Shown: piece by piece, positions 24,326 to 33,232 of the stretch
Position numbering within the stretch: position 1 is the stretch's first letter
How the letters are laid out: each line of letters begins with the position of its first letter
Notes under the pieces: model-generated
What the model was told of the DNA's origin: nothing
The model's input: only the letters and a program-made list of their open reading frames with translations
Database searches by the model: none
Position numbers and translations under genes: made by a program
NCBI RefSeq assembly: GCF_041270065.1
Contig: NZ_CP065958.1
Location: forward strand, 62,001-126,000
Origin: Streptomyces fradiae
GTDB lineage: Bacteria > Actinomycetota > Actinomycetes > Streptomycetales > Streptomycetaceae
Direction of reading: 5' to 3'
Length of the DNA stretch: 64,000 bases

Positions 24326-25849
24326 ATGAGACGCATGCGCTCCTGGCGCGCGATCGTCGCCGCCGTCACCACCACCGTCGCCGCGGCCGGCCTGACCGCG
24401 CTCGGCGGTGGCACCGCCCAGGCGGCGACGCCGCTGCCGAACCGGGTCTTCGCGCCCTACTTCGAGGCGTGGACCGGCGAGAGCCCCGCCGCGCTGTCCG
24501 CGCAGTCGGGCGCCAAGCACCTCACCATGGCCTTCCTGCAGACCGCGACGAAGGGCTCGTGCACGCCGTACTGGAACGGCGACACGAGCATGCCGATCTC
24601 CGCCGCCGTCTTCGGCGCCGACATCACGACCATGCAGGGCCGCGGCGGGGACGTGATCCCCTCCTTCGGCGGCTACACCGCCGACACCACCGGCACCGAG
24701 ATCGCCGACAGCTGCACCGACGTCAACCAGATCGCCGACGCGTACGAGAAGGTCCTCACGACCTACGACGTGACCCGTCTCGACATGGACATCGAGGTCG
24801 ACTCCCTCGACAACAGTGCCGGCATCGACCGGCGCAACAAGGCCATCAAGGTCCTCCAGGACCGGGCCGCCGCGTCCGGCCGCAAGCTGGAGATCTCGTA
24901 CACCCTGCCGACCACCACCTCCGGCCTGGCGTCCAGCGGCCTGGCCGTCCTCAAGAACGCCGTCAGCAACGGCGCACGGGTCGACGTCGTCAACCTCATG
25001 ACGTTCGACTACTACGACAACGCCGCCCACGACATGGCCAAGGACACCCAGACCGCGGCCCAGGGCCTCTACAACCAGCTCGCCAAGCTCTACCCGGCCA
25101 AGACCGCCGCGCAGCTGTGGGGCATGGTCGGCATCACCGAGATGATCGGCGTGGACGACTTCGGTCCGGCCGAGACCTTCACTCTGGCCAACGCCCGCAC
25201 CGTGTACGACTGGGCCGTCGGCAAGGGCATCAACACCCTCTCCTTCTGGGCGCTGCAGCGCGACAACGGCAGCTGCGCCGGCGGTGCCGCGGCCGACAAC
25301 TGTTCCGGCATCGCCCAGAACACCTGGGACTTCAGCCATGTCTTCGCGCCCTTCACGGGCGGGACGACCACCCCGGCCGACGACTTCTCCGTCACGGCCG
25401 CCCCCACCGCCGGCACCGTGACGGCGGGCGCCTCCGCCACGACCACCGTCAGCACGGCCGTCACCTCCGGCGCGGCCCAGTCCGTGAGCCTGAGCGCCGC
25501 CGGCCTCCCGGCCGGGGTCACGGCCTCCTTCAGCCCGGCCTCGGTGACGGCCGGCGGCTCGTCGGCCCTCACCCTGTCCACCACCCAGGCGGCGGTCTCG
25601 GGGACGTACCAGATCACGGTCACGGCGGCCGGTCCCTCGGCCGCACACACCGCGACCTACGCCCTCACGATCACCGGCGGCACCGGGCACCAGTGCACGG
25701 CGGCGCCCTGGAGCTCCGGCACCGTGTACACCGGCGGGCAGCAGGTCTCCCACAAGGGGCACACCTGGAAGGCCAAGTGGTGGACGCTGGGCGAGGAGCC
25801 CGGCACGACCGGCGAGTGGGGGGTCTGGCAGGACCTCGGCGCCTGCTGA
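24326..25849 (+). CDS. secreted GH18 chitinase with Ig-like and CBM5/12 domains
   Basis: 507 residues. Signal peptide: RRMR, a hydrophobic core, then an AQA-A cleavage site near 33. GH18 barrel about 36-345 with the catalytic core LDMDIE (D153, D155, E157); the first Asp of the usual DxxDxDxE is Thr150, as in some actinobacterial members. Then an Ig/FnIII-like domain (about 352-450) and a C-terminal chitin-binding CBM5/12 (about 455-507) with WSSGTVYTGGQQVSHKGHTWKAKWW. It degrades chitin outside the cell. Three dre sites upstream place it in the DasR regulon. A GC-rich hairpin follows. Confidence 0.93.
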   Translation: MRRMRSWRAIVAAVTTTVAAAGLTALGGGTAQAATPLPNRVFAPYFEAWTGESPAALSAQSGAKHLTMAFLQTATKGSCTPYWNGDTSMPISAAVFGADITTMQGRGGDVIPSFGGYTADTTGTEIADSCTDVNQIADAYEKVLTTYDVTRLDMDIEVDSLDNSAGIDRRNKAIKVLQDRAAASGRKLEISYTLPTTTSGLASSGLAVLKNAVSNGARVDVVNLMTFDYYDNAAHDMAKDTQTAAQGLYNQLAKLYPAKTAAQLWGMVGITEMIGVDDFGPAETFTLANARTVYDWAVGKGINTLSFWALQRDNGSCAGGAAADNCSGIAQNTWDFSHVFAPFTGGTTTPADDFSVTAAPTAGTVTAGASATTTVSTAVTSGAAQSVSLSAAGLPAGVTASFSPASVTAGGSSALTLSTTQAAVSGTYQITVTAAGPSAAHTATYALTITGGTGHQCTAAPWSSGTVYTGGQQVSHKGHTWKAKWWTLGEEPGTTGEWGVWQDLGAC

Positions 25850-25880
25850 CCCGCCCCTCCCGGTCCGCGCACCCGCCGAC

Positions 25881-25913
25881 GCGCGCCGGCCGGCCCCCAA
25901 CCGGCCCGCGCGC
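25881..25913. terminator. hairpin after the chitinase gene
   Basis: GCGCGCCGGCCGG against CCGGCCCGCGCGC with a 7-nt loop, one mismatch in 13 bp. No T run. Probable terminator 32 nt after the stop. Confidence 0.55.
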
Positions 25914-26044
25914 CGGCCCACCGCCGGAGCCGATTCCCCGCCTCCGGCACACGGCGGCCTCTGCCTCGGGCAGGGGCCGCCGACCCGCGTGCGCAGCCGG
26001 AAACCGGTTGCGAGGCGCCGTCACCGTCCTGTGTGCTCCTGGGC

Positions 26045-26911
26045 ATGGCGATTTCCTTGAGCACGCCGGGAGTTGACGAACTGGGCAGCGCCGTGGAAGC
26101 GCTGCGGGAGTGGCAGCACGACCGGGCGCCGATGCAGCTGCATCCGGGCGACCTGGGCTGGTTCTGGCAGTCGGGGACCGAGGCGACCGCCGCGGCGGTC
26201 CGGACCTGGCGCCGGGGCGGCCGGATCCTCGCCGTCGGGCTGCTCGACGGGCCCGGACTGCTGCGGCTGACCATGGCGCCGGACGCGCTGCAGGACGGTG
26301 AGCTGGCGCGGCGGCTGGTCGCCGACGTGACGGCGCCGGAGCGGGGTGTGCTGCCCGCGGGGAAGGTGAACATCGAGGCGCCGCTGGGCGCCCTGCTGCA
26401 GAATCTGCTGGCCGAGGCCGGCTGGCCCGTCGACGAGCCGTGGACACCGTTGCGCCGTGACCTGTCGCAACCGGTGCGGGATCCGGGTGTCCGGGTCGAG
26501 GCCGCCGGGCCGGACCGGGCGCCGGACTTCGCGGCCGTGCACCGGTCCGCGTTCGGCGGGTCGCGGTTCACGGACGAGCGCTGGCGCAGGATGGCCGCCG
26601 GTCTGCCGTACGCGGACGGGCGCTGCCTCGTCGCGTACGACGACCGGGGCGCGGCGGTCGCGGCGGTGACGGTCTGGTCGGCCGGGCGGGGCAGACCGGG
26701 GCTGCTCGAACCGATGGGAGTGCACCAGGAGCACCGGCGCCGGGGTTACGGGGCGGCGATCAGCGTGGCCGCGGCCGCCGCGCTCCGTGAGCTGGGCGCG
26801 TCGAGCGCGATCGTCTGCACGCCGAGCGCGAATGCGGGTGCGGTCGCCACTTATGAGGCGGCCGGATTCCGCAGGCAGCGGGAGGTCAGGGACCGGTACC
26901 GGGACGTCTGA
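26045..26911 (+). CDS. GNAT-family N-acetyltransferase
   Basis: About 288 residues. The C-terminal half is a GNAT domain: AVHRSAFGGSRFTDERWRRMA, a central strand CLVAYDDRGAAVAAVTVW, motif A EPMGVHQEHRRRGYGAAI (the acetyl-CoA pyrophosphate loop RRRGYGA), and CTPSANAGAVATYEAAGF. The N-terminal 140 residues look like a degenerate second GNAT copy, a common two-domain arrangement. The acceptor substrate is unknown. The start is uncertain: ATG at 26045 or GTG at 26033, both with weak ribosome sites. Confidence 0.85.
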   Translation: MAISLSTPGVDELGSAVEALREWQHDRAPMQLHPGDLGWFWQSGTEATAAAVRTWRRGGRILAVGLLDGPGLLRLTMAPDALQDGELARRLVADVTAPERGVLPAGKVNIEAPLGALLQNLLAEAGWPVDEPWTPLRRDLSQPVRDPGVRVEAAGPDRAPDFAAVHRSAFGGSRFTDERWRRMAAGLPYADGRCLVAYDDRGAAVAAVTVWSAGRGRPGLLEPMGVHQEHRRRGYGAAISVAAAAALRELGASSAIVCTPSANAGAVATYEAAGFRRQREVRDRYRDV

Positions 26912-26940
26912 GCCGACTCTCGGCTTCTCGGCCTTCTGCC

Positions 26941-26977
26941 GGAGTGGTCGAGGCGCCGTGCGCGTTTCGGCCACTCC
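26941..26977. terminator. stem-loop after the acetyltransferase gene
   Basis: GGAGTGG (26941-26947) pairs with CCACTCC (26971-26977), with further partial pairing inside. It lies 30 nt after the stop; a possible terminator. Confidence 0.4.
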
Positions 26978-27066
26978 ACCTCCGCGCCTCGTGCCCGTAA
27001 CCACGCGGTCGGTGTAGCGGGCACGAACGTACTTTCGCTTGTTCACGGGGTTCGCGGCCCGACCGA

Positions 27067-27078
27067 AACACATGTGTT
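27067..27078. promoter_or_regulatory. 12-bp palindrome upstream of the ABC transporter
   Basis: AACACATGTGTT, a perfect AT-rich palindrome in otherwise GC-rich DNA, 61 nt before the transporter start. It does not fit the LexA consensus GAAC-N4-GTTC. A possible operator of unknown regulator. Confidence 0.35.
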
Positions 27079-27139
27079 CGAGCGGGTGGGTGCCGTCGTT
27101 GATCCTCACGACACACCGTTCACCTGCGAGGTGGCCAGC

Positions 27140-29149
27140 ATGAACCAGCAGAACGGCGGGACCGCCGTCGAAGGCACCGTGCCCGCTCCCCGGGCGGAGC
27201 CGCTTCCGCCGCCGCCCAGGACCGTGCACGTGGGGTCTCGGGACGGCGATCTGGCCGACGAGATGAAGGACACGTACTGGTCGGTCCACGACGAGGCCGC
27301 GGCCCGGGCGACGGTGCGCCAGGTTCTCGTCGGACTGCCGCGGATCACCCGGCTGATCGGGCGGCTCGCCTGGCGGGCCGACGCCCGCGCGACCGCGACC
27401 GTCGTGGTCTGCCAGCTCGTCTCCGCCGCGATGAGCGCGCTCGGGCTCGTGGCGTCCGTGGGGGTCCTGCAGAAGCTGTTCGCCGAGGGGCCGACACCCG
27501 ACCGGGTGTACGCGGCCGTGCCGCAACTCCTGCTGGTGGTGGGGTTCCTCGCCGCGAGGGCCTTGCTTGAGGCTGTGGTCGCGGTCGCCCAGGCGCGTGT
27601 GACGCCCAAGATCAGGACCGCGCTGGAGCGGGAGTTCTTCCAGCTGACCGCGAACGTGCGCCTGGAGGCGGTCGAGGACCCCGACTGGCACGACGAGGTC
27701 TACCGGGCCAACGACCGCGGCCTGTTCTACGCCCGGCAGATCGTCGGCCAGGTCGTCGCCCTCGCCTCCGCGCTCCTCGGCCTGGCGGGCACCGCCGGTG
27801 TGCTCGGCGTTCTGCATCCCGCGCTGCTGCCGCTGCTCCTGCTGTCCGTCCTGCCGGTCGGCGCGGCGGCGGTGCGCAGCGCCCGGGCCAGGTTCCACTC
27901 GTTCCGGCGGTGGAACGCGCTGCAGCGGCGCGTCCGCGTCTTCTCCTGGCTGCTGCTCGACCAGGACGCGGCCGCCGAGCTGCGCTCGGACACCGCGCAG
28001 CAGGCGCTCCTAAACGAGCACGGGCGGCTGGTCGTCCGGATCGCCGAGGAGGACACCCGTCTGGGGGTCCGCGCGGCCTGGCTGAACCTGGCCGGCCGCA
28101 CGGTCGGCGGACTCGGCACCGGGATCACGTACTGCGCGCTCGGCGCCATGCTGATCGCCGGGTGGCTGCCGCTCGCCGCCGGCGCCGGCGCGGTGCTGGC
28201 CGTCCAGGCCGGACAGAGCGCGCTCACCCGCCTCGTGGAGGTCGCACACCTCGTGTACGAGCACGCGATGTGGGTCGACGACCTGCTGGCCGTGCAGGCG
28301 CGCTGCCGGGGCCTGCAGCAGCGCACCGCCGAGGTGCGGGCCCCCGCGCGGCTGGGCACGGTGGCGCTGGAGGACGCCCGGTTCACGTACGCCGGGAAGG
28401 ACACCCCGGCGCTGCGCGGAGTGTCGATGACGCTCACGGCGGGCGAACGGATCGCGTTCGTCGGCCCCAACGGCTCGGGGAAGAGCACCTGCGCCAAGGT
28501 CCTGGCCGGACTGCACGAGCTGCAGGAGGGCCGGATGTGCTGGGACGGGGTGGACGTGCGCGACATGGACGCGCAGTCGCTGCAGCGGCAGGTCGCGTGC
28601 GTGCTGCAGGATCCCGTGCACTATCCCTTCAGCGCGCTGTCCAACATCACGGTGTCGACGGGCAGTCTCACCGAGGCCGATCCCGAACGGGCCCTGGCCG
28701 CCGCCCGTGCCGCGGGTGCGGACGAGGTGATCGCCGGGCTTCCGGAGCGGTGGGAGGCGGTGCTGAGCAAGCGGTTCCGCGGCGGGCACGAGCTCTCGGG
28801 CGGGCAGTGGGCCAAGATCGCCGTCGCGCGTGGCCTGTACAAGAACGCACCGCTGCTCCTGCTGGACGAGCCGACCGCGAGCATGGACCCGCCCTCCGAG
28901 CACGCCGTCTACGAGGCGGTGCTGCGCGGCCGGCTCCGGGAGGACCAGATCACGGTCCTCATCTCGCACCGGCTCGCCAGCGTGGTCGAGTGCGACCGGA
29001 TCTACGTCTTCACCGAGGGCCGCGTCATCGAGTCGGGGTCCCACGAGGAGCTCATGCGGCTCGGCGGCGTGTACGCCCGGATGTTCGCCCTCCAGGCCGC
29101 GGGCTACCGGTCCACCGAGGCGCCGACCGAGGAAGGGGCGGTCCCCTGA
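27140..29149 (+). CDS. ABC exporter, fused permease and ATPase
   Basis: 669 residues. The ATG at 27140 has GAGGTGG upstream; longer in-frame starts lack one. Residues about 60-330 hold five or six hydrophobic helices of an exporter-type membrane domain. The ATPase follows: Walker A GPNGSGKS (about 442-449), a Q-loop in VACVLQDPVHYPF, signature LSGGQ (about 552), Walker B LLLLDEP (Asp576), and the switch His in LISHRLAS. One half-transporter, so it should act as a homodimer. Family members export peptides, lipids or natural products. Downstream genes encode a Nudix protein, a methyltransferase and a double-Nudix protein in the same direction, so a shared small-molecule pathway is possible. Confidence 0.9.
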   Translation: MNQQNGGTAVEGTVPAPRAEPLPPPPRTVHVGSRDGDLADEMKDTYWSVHDEAAARATVRQVLVGLPRITRLIGRLAWRADARATATVVVCQLVSAAMSALGLVASVGVLQKLFAEGPTPDRVYAAVPQLLLVVGFLAARALLEAVVAVAQARVTPKIRTALEREFFQLTANVRLEAVEDPDWHDEVYRANDRGLFYARQIVGQVVALASALLGLAGTAGVLGVLHPALLPLLLLSVLPVGAAAVRSARARFHSFRRWNALQRRVRVFSWLLLDQDAAAELRSDTAQQALLNEHGRLVVRIAEEDTRLGVRAAWLNLAGRTVGGLGTGITYCALGAMLIAGWLPLAAGAGAVLAVQAGQSALTRLVEVAHLVYEHAMWVDDLLAVQARCRGLQQRTAEVRAPARLGTVALEDARFTYAGKDTPALRGVSMTLTAGERIAFVGPNGSGKSTCAKVLAGLHELQEGRMCWDGVDVRDMDAQSLQRQVACVLQDPVHYPFSALSNITVSTGSLTEADPERALAAARAAGADEVIAGLPERWEAVLSKRFRGGHELSGGQWAKIAVARGLYKNAPLLLLDEPTASMDPPSEHAVYEAVLRGRLREDQITVLISHRLASVVECDRIYVFTEGRVIESGSHEELMRLGGVYARMFALQAAGYRSTEAPTEEGAVP

Positions 29150-29247
29150 GAACCGGCCCGCGCTCACCGCGCACGCCCTCGGTGCGCGCCCCCGTCGGCC
29201 CGGCCCGGCACCCCTTCCCGTTCATGACTCTGCTGCGAGGTTCCGCC

Positions 29248-29856
29248 ATGTCGCCTTCCCTCCCGCACGTCCGCGCCCTGGCCTCCGCCGCCGAGGCTCC
29301 GGAGACCGAGGCGAAGACCGGCCCGGACATCCCAGGCATCGAGCCGTACGAGGTGGAGCACCGGGTATCGGGTGGCGGAGACGGGCGGCGGGTGAAGCCG
29401 GGCGCGCCGGCCGGGACCGTGCTGCATGTGGTCGGCGTGCATCTCGTCCTGGAGCGCGAGGGCAAGGTCCTGCTGGGGCTGCGTCATCCGGACTCGGCGT
29501 TCGCGGGCGGTCTCTGGCACGCCTTGGCGGGGCACTGCGAGGACGAGGCGGCGACGGCGTGCCTGGTGCGCGAGGCGCAGGAGGAGGCCGGGCTGGTGAT
29601 CGAGCCGGGCGACCTCGAGCTCGTCCACACCGTGCACCTGGTCGACGGGCCCGGGGAGCGGCCGCGCATCCAGCTCTTCTTCCGGGCCCGACGGTGGGAG
29701 GGGACCCCCGAGCTGCGCGAGCCGGACAAGTGCGAGGCCTGGCGGTGGTGGGATGCCCAGGGGCTGCCGGACGCGCTCGTGCCGTACACCCGGGCGGCGC
29801 TCGACGGCATGCGCGCCGGCCGGCCCTACACCGAGATGGGCTGGGCCGGGCGGTGA
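29248..29856 (+). CDS. Nudix hydrolase
   Basis: About 202 residues. The Nudix helix REAQEEAGL and upstream AGHCEDEAATACLV fit the box except that the loop between the Gly and the first Glu is one residue short. It would hydrolyse a nucleoside diphosphate linked to another group. The ATG at 29248 has GCGAGG 8 nt upstream and was preferred to the ATG at 29224, which has none. The TGA overlaps the next start (GTGA), so the methyltransferase is co-translated. Confidence 0.85.
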   Translation: MSPSLPHVRALASAAEAPETEAKTGPDIPGIEPYEVEHRVSGGGDGRRVKPGAPAGTVLHVVGVHLVLEREGKVLLGLRHPDSAFAGGLWHALAGHCEDEAATACLVREAQEEAGLVIEPGDLELVHTVHLVDGPGERPRIQLFFRARRWEGTPELREPDKCEAWRWWDAQGLPDALVPYTRAALDGMRAGRPYTEMGWAGR

Positions 29857-30632
29857 CGGACTTCGCGCGGGTGGGGCGGGACTATGCCGAGCATTCCGGC
29901 AGTGCGCGGGGGCGTCTGCGCCACGACCTCGTGGCCCGCAGGGTGCTGGCCGAACTGCCGGACGGGCCCTCGCGGGTGCTCGACGTGGGCTGCGGCGACG
30001 GTGAGATGTCCCTGCGGCTGGCCGCGGCGGGACACCGGGTGACGGCCGCCGATCCGTCCGCCGGCATGCTCGCCGCCGCGGCGCAACGTCTGCGCGCCCG
30101 GCCCGAACTCGCCCCGCGCGTCGGCTTCCTGGAGGCGGGCCTGCACGAGCTGCCCTTCGGGGCGGAGCAGTTCGACGCGGTGTGCTGCCACGGTGTGCTG
30201 ATCTATCTGGACGAGCCGGGGGCGGCGATCGCCCGGCTGGCCGGGCTGGTCGCGCCCGGCGGCGTGCTGAGCGTCCTGACCAAGAACCGTGCCGCGATCG
30301 GTGTACGGGAGGCCCTGCGCGGCGAGTACGCGGCCGCGCGCGGGCTCATCGAACGGGGCGCTGCAACGAGCCTCGGGAACCTCGACCTTGCGACGCGCGG
30401 GGACACCGCCGAGGAGCTCGACCGGCTCGCGGCCGCGCACGGGCTGGTGCCGCTGCCGTGGCAGGGCGTGCGGGTCTTCCACGACCACCGGGACGACTGG
30501 GCGCCGGGCCCGGAGGAGTACGCGCTCGCGCTGGAGACGGAATGGGCCGCGTCGGCAAGGGATCCGTACCGGCAACTGGGACGGCTCGTGCACACCCTGG
30601 CCCGCCGCCCTGGCTCCCGGCGGCCGTCGTGA
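29853..30632 (+). CDS. class I SAM-dependent methyltransferase
   Basis: 259 residues from the GTG in a GTGA overlap with the Nudix gene. Motif I VLDVGCGDGEMSLRLA (about 38-53), an acidic residue after VTAADPSAGML for SAM ribose binding, and post-motifs AVCCHGVLIYL and APGGVLSVLTKN. Overall like CmoM/UbiE-type small-molecule or tRNA methyltransferases; the substrate is unknown. The N-terminal VGRDYAEHSGSARGRLRHDLV is typical of the CmoM-like group, so tRNA wobble-uridine modification is one option, with the linked transporter arguing for another. Confidence 0.85.
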   Translation: MTDFARVGRDYAEHSGSARGRLRHDLVARRVLAELPDGPSRVLDVGCGDGEMSLRLAAAGHRVTAADPSAGMLAAAAQRLRARPELAPRVGFLEAGLHELPFGAEQFDAVCCHGVLIYLDEPGAAIARLAGLVAPGGVLSVLTKNRAAIGVREALRGEYAAARGLIERGAATSLGNLDLATRGDTAEELDRLAAAHGLVPLPWQGVRVFHDHRDDWAPGPEEYALALETEWAASARDPYRQLGRLVHTLARRPGSRRPS

Positions 30633-30751
30633 TCGTGACGAGCAGCCGGCACGGGGCGCCGCACTCCGGCCGCCCCGCGCTGCGAACGTATCCGCCGCAA
30701 CTCTCACCTCCTCCTCTCCTCCCCCTTCAACGGCTCGATGATCGGAGCAGC

Positions 30752-31834
30752 ATGACCATGACCGACGAGGAGTACGGCGCGTTGCGCGCTTCGGCCGCCC
30801 TGTGGGCCGGGACGTCCGTGCTGATCACCAACGGGTACGGCGAGGTGCTGGTCCAGCACGTCGACTATCTGGAGACCTGTCTGCTGCCGGGCGGCGGCGT
30901 CGACCCGGGCGAGTCACCCGCCCAGGGCGCCGCCCGCGAGGTGATGGAGGAGCTCGGAGTGGCGGTGGTGGTCGAGCGCGGGCTGGCCGTGGACTGGGTG
31001 TCGGCGGGGAGCGTCGGGGCGCCGGCGGCCATGCGGTTTCCCGGAGAACTGCTGCATTTCTTCGACGGCGGGACCTGGGACGAGGAGCGGATCGGCGCGA
31101 TCCGGCTGCCGGAGCAGGAGATCAGGGGCATCGAGTTCGTCGAGCCGTCCCGGCTGCCGGAGCTGATGGCGCCGCGCGACGCACGCCGCGCGCTGTCCGC
31201 GCTCCGGGCGCGGGTGAACGGCGCGGGCGCGGTGTTGCTTGAGGACGGGCTGCCGATCGTGCCGACCGTCCTCGACCGTGTGGGCGTCCTGCGGACCCCG
31301 CGGGCCCGGCACCGCTTCCCCTTCCGCGCCGGTCCCGTGCCGGACGGGCTCGCGGTGCGGGAGTCGTGGGGGTGGTTGTTCGCCCCCGACGGGCGCGTAC
31401 TGGTGTTGCTCGACTCGGCGACGGGCGCCGCGCGCCTGCCGGGCGGGACGGCCGGGGCGGCGGACGACGGGGATCCGGTGGGCGTCCTGGTGCGCGCGGT
31501 CGCCGAGGAGGCCGGCGCGGAGTTCGGGGACCTCGTGATGCTGGGCCATCTGACCGCCCCCGGTGAGCGCGTCGCCCGGGTCCGCTACGCCGCCGCGCTC
31601 ACCGAACTCGGCCCCGCGCAGCCGCATCCGGTCACCGGCGCCGCGTCCGTGCGCGTCCTCGCCACGCCGGAGCAGGCGCTCGAGCTCTTCGACTGGGGAG
31701 CGTCGGGCACCGAGCAGCTGACCGCCGTCCATCGCGCCCGGGAACGCCTCGGGATTCCCCGGGCGGCCCGCCAGGCCGTCACCGAGGTCTGCGCGGCGAC
31801 GGCTCCGGCGCGACCGGACGTCAACTTGAGTTGA
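30752..31834 (+). CDS. tandem Nudix-domain protein
   Basis: 360 residues with two Nudix folds. The first (about 20-145) has a canonical box, LPGGGVDPGESPAQGAAREV then MEELG. The second (about 190-320) keeps the fold (LPGGTAGAADDGDPVGVLVR, AVAEEAG) but lacks the catalytic Glu pattern, so it is probably structural or regulatory. GGAG lies 6 nt before the ATG. The 119-nt gap before it is pyrimidine-rich. Its TGA (31832-31834) falls inside the first palindrome of the next promoter, so transcription of this gene may interfere with that promoter. Confidence 0.85.
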   Translation: MTMTDEEYGALRASAALWAGTSVLITNGYGEVLVQHVDYLETCLLPGGGVDPGESPAQGAAREVMEELGVAVVVERGLAVDWVSAGSVGAPAAMRFPGELLHFFDGGTWDEERIGAIRLPEQEIRGIEFVEPSRLPELMAPRDARRALSALRARVNGAGAVLLEDGLPIVPTVLDRVGVLRTPRARHRFPFRAGPVPDGLAVRESWGWLFAPDGRVLVLLDSATGAARLPGGTAGAADDGDPVGVLVRAVAEEAGAEFGDLVMLGHLTAPGERVARVRYAAALTELGPAQPHPVTGAASVRVLATPEQALELFDWGASGTEQLTAVHRARERLGIPRAARQAVTEVCAATAPARPDVNLS

Positions 31835-31862
31835 CAAGACTCTCGCGTCAACCTAAGTTGAC
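31820..31862 (+). promoter_or_regulatory. leaderless promoter between two 16-bp palindromes
   Basis: GTCAACTTGAGTTGAC (31820-31835) and GTCAACCTAAGTTGAC (31847-31862), centres 27 bp apart. A -35 TTGACA (31831-31836) and -10 TAAGTT (31854-31859) with a 17-nt spacer lie within and between them. The predicted start is at about 31866, next to the ATG at 31867. A repressor on both sites would cover both promoter boxes. The encoded HTH protein is the obvious candidate. Confidence 0.8.
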
Positions 31863-31866
31863 ATGC

Positions 31867-32076
31867 ATGAGTGAGGCGACCGATCTGGCCAGCCGCGCCG
31901 GCGACCGGGACCCCCGTGTGGGGTTGCGGGCCGTGGCCGCGTTGCGGCGGTTGTTGGAGCAGTTGGAGTCCGTGCAGGTGCGCAGCGCGCGGGCGCAGGG
32001 GTGGTCGTGGCAGGAGATCGCGGCCGAGTTGGGAGTCAGCAGGCAGGCCGTGCACAAGAAGTACGGGAGGTCGTAG
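31867..32076 (+). CDS. small HTH DNA-binding protein
   Basis: 69 residues: a helical N-terminal half (LRAVAALRRLLEQLESVQVRSA) and a clear C-terminal HTH, GWSWQEIAAELGVSRQAVHK. Short proteins of this kind regularly precede Clp-N domain genes in actinobacteria. No Shine-Dalgarno, consistent with a leaderless transcript. The stop is immediately followed by the ATG of the Clp-N gene (TAG-ATG), so the two are co-expressed. The twin palindromes over the promoter suggest autoregulation. Confidence 0.85.
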   Translation: MSEATDLASRAGDRDPRVGLRAVAALRRLLEQLESVQVRSARAQGWSWQEIAAELGVSRQAVHKKYGRS

Positions 32077-32631
32077 ATGTTCGAGAGGTTCACGGCGGCG
32101 GCGCGGTCGGCGGTGGTCGGCGCCCAGGTGGAGGCCGCGCACGCCGAGGCCGCGATGGTGGCGGAGGAGCATCTGTTGCTGGCTCTGCTGGAGCAGGGGG
32201 CGCTCGATCCGCTCGGGGTGGATCGGGCGGCCGTACGGGCCGGGCTGGTCGAGGCGCGGCGCCGCGGCGGGTTGTCGAAGGCGGACGAGGAGGCGCTCGC
32301 CGGACTGGGGATCGATCTCACCGAGGTGGTGGCGCGGGTCGAGGAGACCCACGGCGAGGGCGCGCTGAGCGCGTCCGCGCCGCGCGGCCGGGGGCGCGGC
32401 GCGGGGCTGTTCGGGCGGCGGGAGCCCGGGCCGCGGACCCATCGTCCGTTCACGACGGAGAGCAAGCAGGTCCTCGAGAAGTCCTTGCGGATCGCCCTCG
32501 GGCGCAAGGACAAGGAGATCGGCTCCCGGCATCTCGTTCTCGCGCTCATCGCCCGCCCGGGGCCCGTGTCCGAGGTCCTGGCGGACCACGGCGTCACCTA
32601 CGAACGGGCAGAGCGCGAGCTCACGGGCTAG
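32077..32631 (+). CDS. Clp N-terminal-domain protein
   Basis: 184 residues containing two Clp-N repeats: the first MFERFTAAARSAVVGAQVEAAHA, then AEEHLLLALLEQ; the second, near residues 125-180, FTTESKQVLEKSLRIALG, then GSRHLVLALIARPG. No AAA+ domain follows, so it is not a ClpC chaperone but a free adaptor-like protein that may bind ClpC/ClpP substrates or modulate the small HTH protein. A basic Gly/Arg linker (about 102-120) joins the repeats. Transcribed with the HTH gene. A role in regulated proteolysis of its own repressor is speculation. Confidence 0.85.
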   Translation: MFERFTAAARSAVVGAQVEAAHAEAAMVAEEHLLLALLEQGALDPLGVDRAAVRAGLVEARRRGGLSKADEEALAGLGIDLTEVVARVEETHGEGALSASAPRGRGRGAGLFGRREPGPRTHRPFTTESKQVLEKSLRIALGRKDKEIGSRHLVLALIARPGPVSEVLADHGVTYERAERELTG

Positions 32632-33150
32632 CGGGCCACGCCGGCCGTGTCCCGCCCGGTGAGCAGTGCGTCCACCGTCGAGTCGGGACCCCAAGCCGAG
32701 TCGGGCGTGTACGAGGTCCCGAGGACGGCGCGGGCGGGGCGCCGGTGCGGCGGGCGGCGGCGAGCCGCCGAGGAGCCCCGCCGCGAGCAGCCCGTCCCGC
32801 CGGGCGGCCGGGGCTCGGGCGGAACAGGCCGCCGAGACCGTGCCGGGGCCGCTCCCGGGTGAGCCGCGCGCGGCCGGGCAGGCCGTCGGGGCCGGGCTCG
32901 GGCAGCAGGGCGGCGTGCCGGGCAGCGACGCTCCGTCAACTCCCGGAGACGGGTGCCCGTCTCGCCGTCGACGCCACCTGCGGCGGCGATTTCGGCGGCG
33001 ACGGAGCACGCGGGCCGCGTCCGTTCCACCGCCCGCAGCGCGGCACCACTCCCGGCCCGGCCGGGCCGGGAAGATCGAGGCGGCGCAGGCCCTCCTCGCA
33101 CTGCCCCACCGGGCACGGTTCCAGGTCGGCATGGAGCCGTCACCGTGCGT
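32632..33150 (-). pseudogene. possible decayed gene
   Basis: In the 678-nt stretch 32632-33309 I find no convincing intact gene. On the minus strand, protein-like fragments lie in different frames: a Cys-containing piece (PVGQCEEGLRRLDL) near 33100, a CSVAAEIAAAGGVDGETGTRL piece, a hydrophobic Leu/Gly/Ala piece near 32770, and a C-terminal-looking GTSYTPDSAWGPDSTVDALL ending at a TAG at 32634. Read with frame changes they resemble a short zinc-finger plus membrane-anchor protein, such as an anti-sigma factor, broken by frameshifts. An A7 run at about 33212-33218 is unusual here. Weak evidence; the stretch may simply be non-coding. Confidence 0.25.
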
Positions 33151-33232
33151 CACCGGGTACCTCTCCCGTAGGACACCGCGTACGGCCGGAGGCGGCGCGC
33201 AGCGACGCCCGGAAAAAAATCTTGGCCGGTGG

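Noticed and set aside
27067..27078. AACACATGTGTT as a LexA (SOS) box
   Set aside because: The LexA consensus GAAC-N4-GTTC is not met when aligned at either arm; recorded only as an unassigned palindrome.
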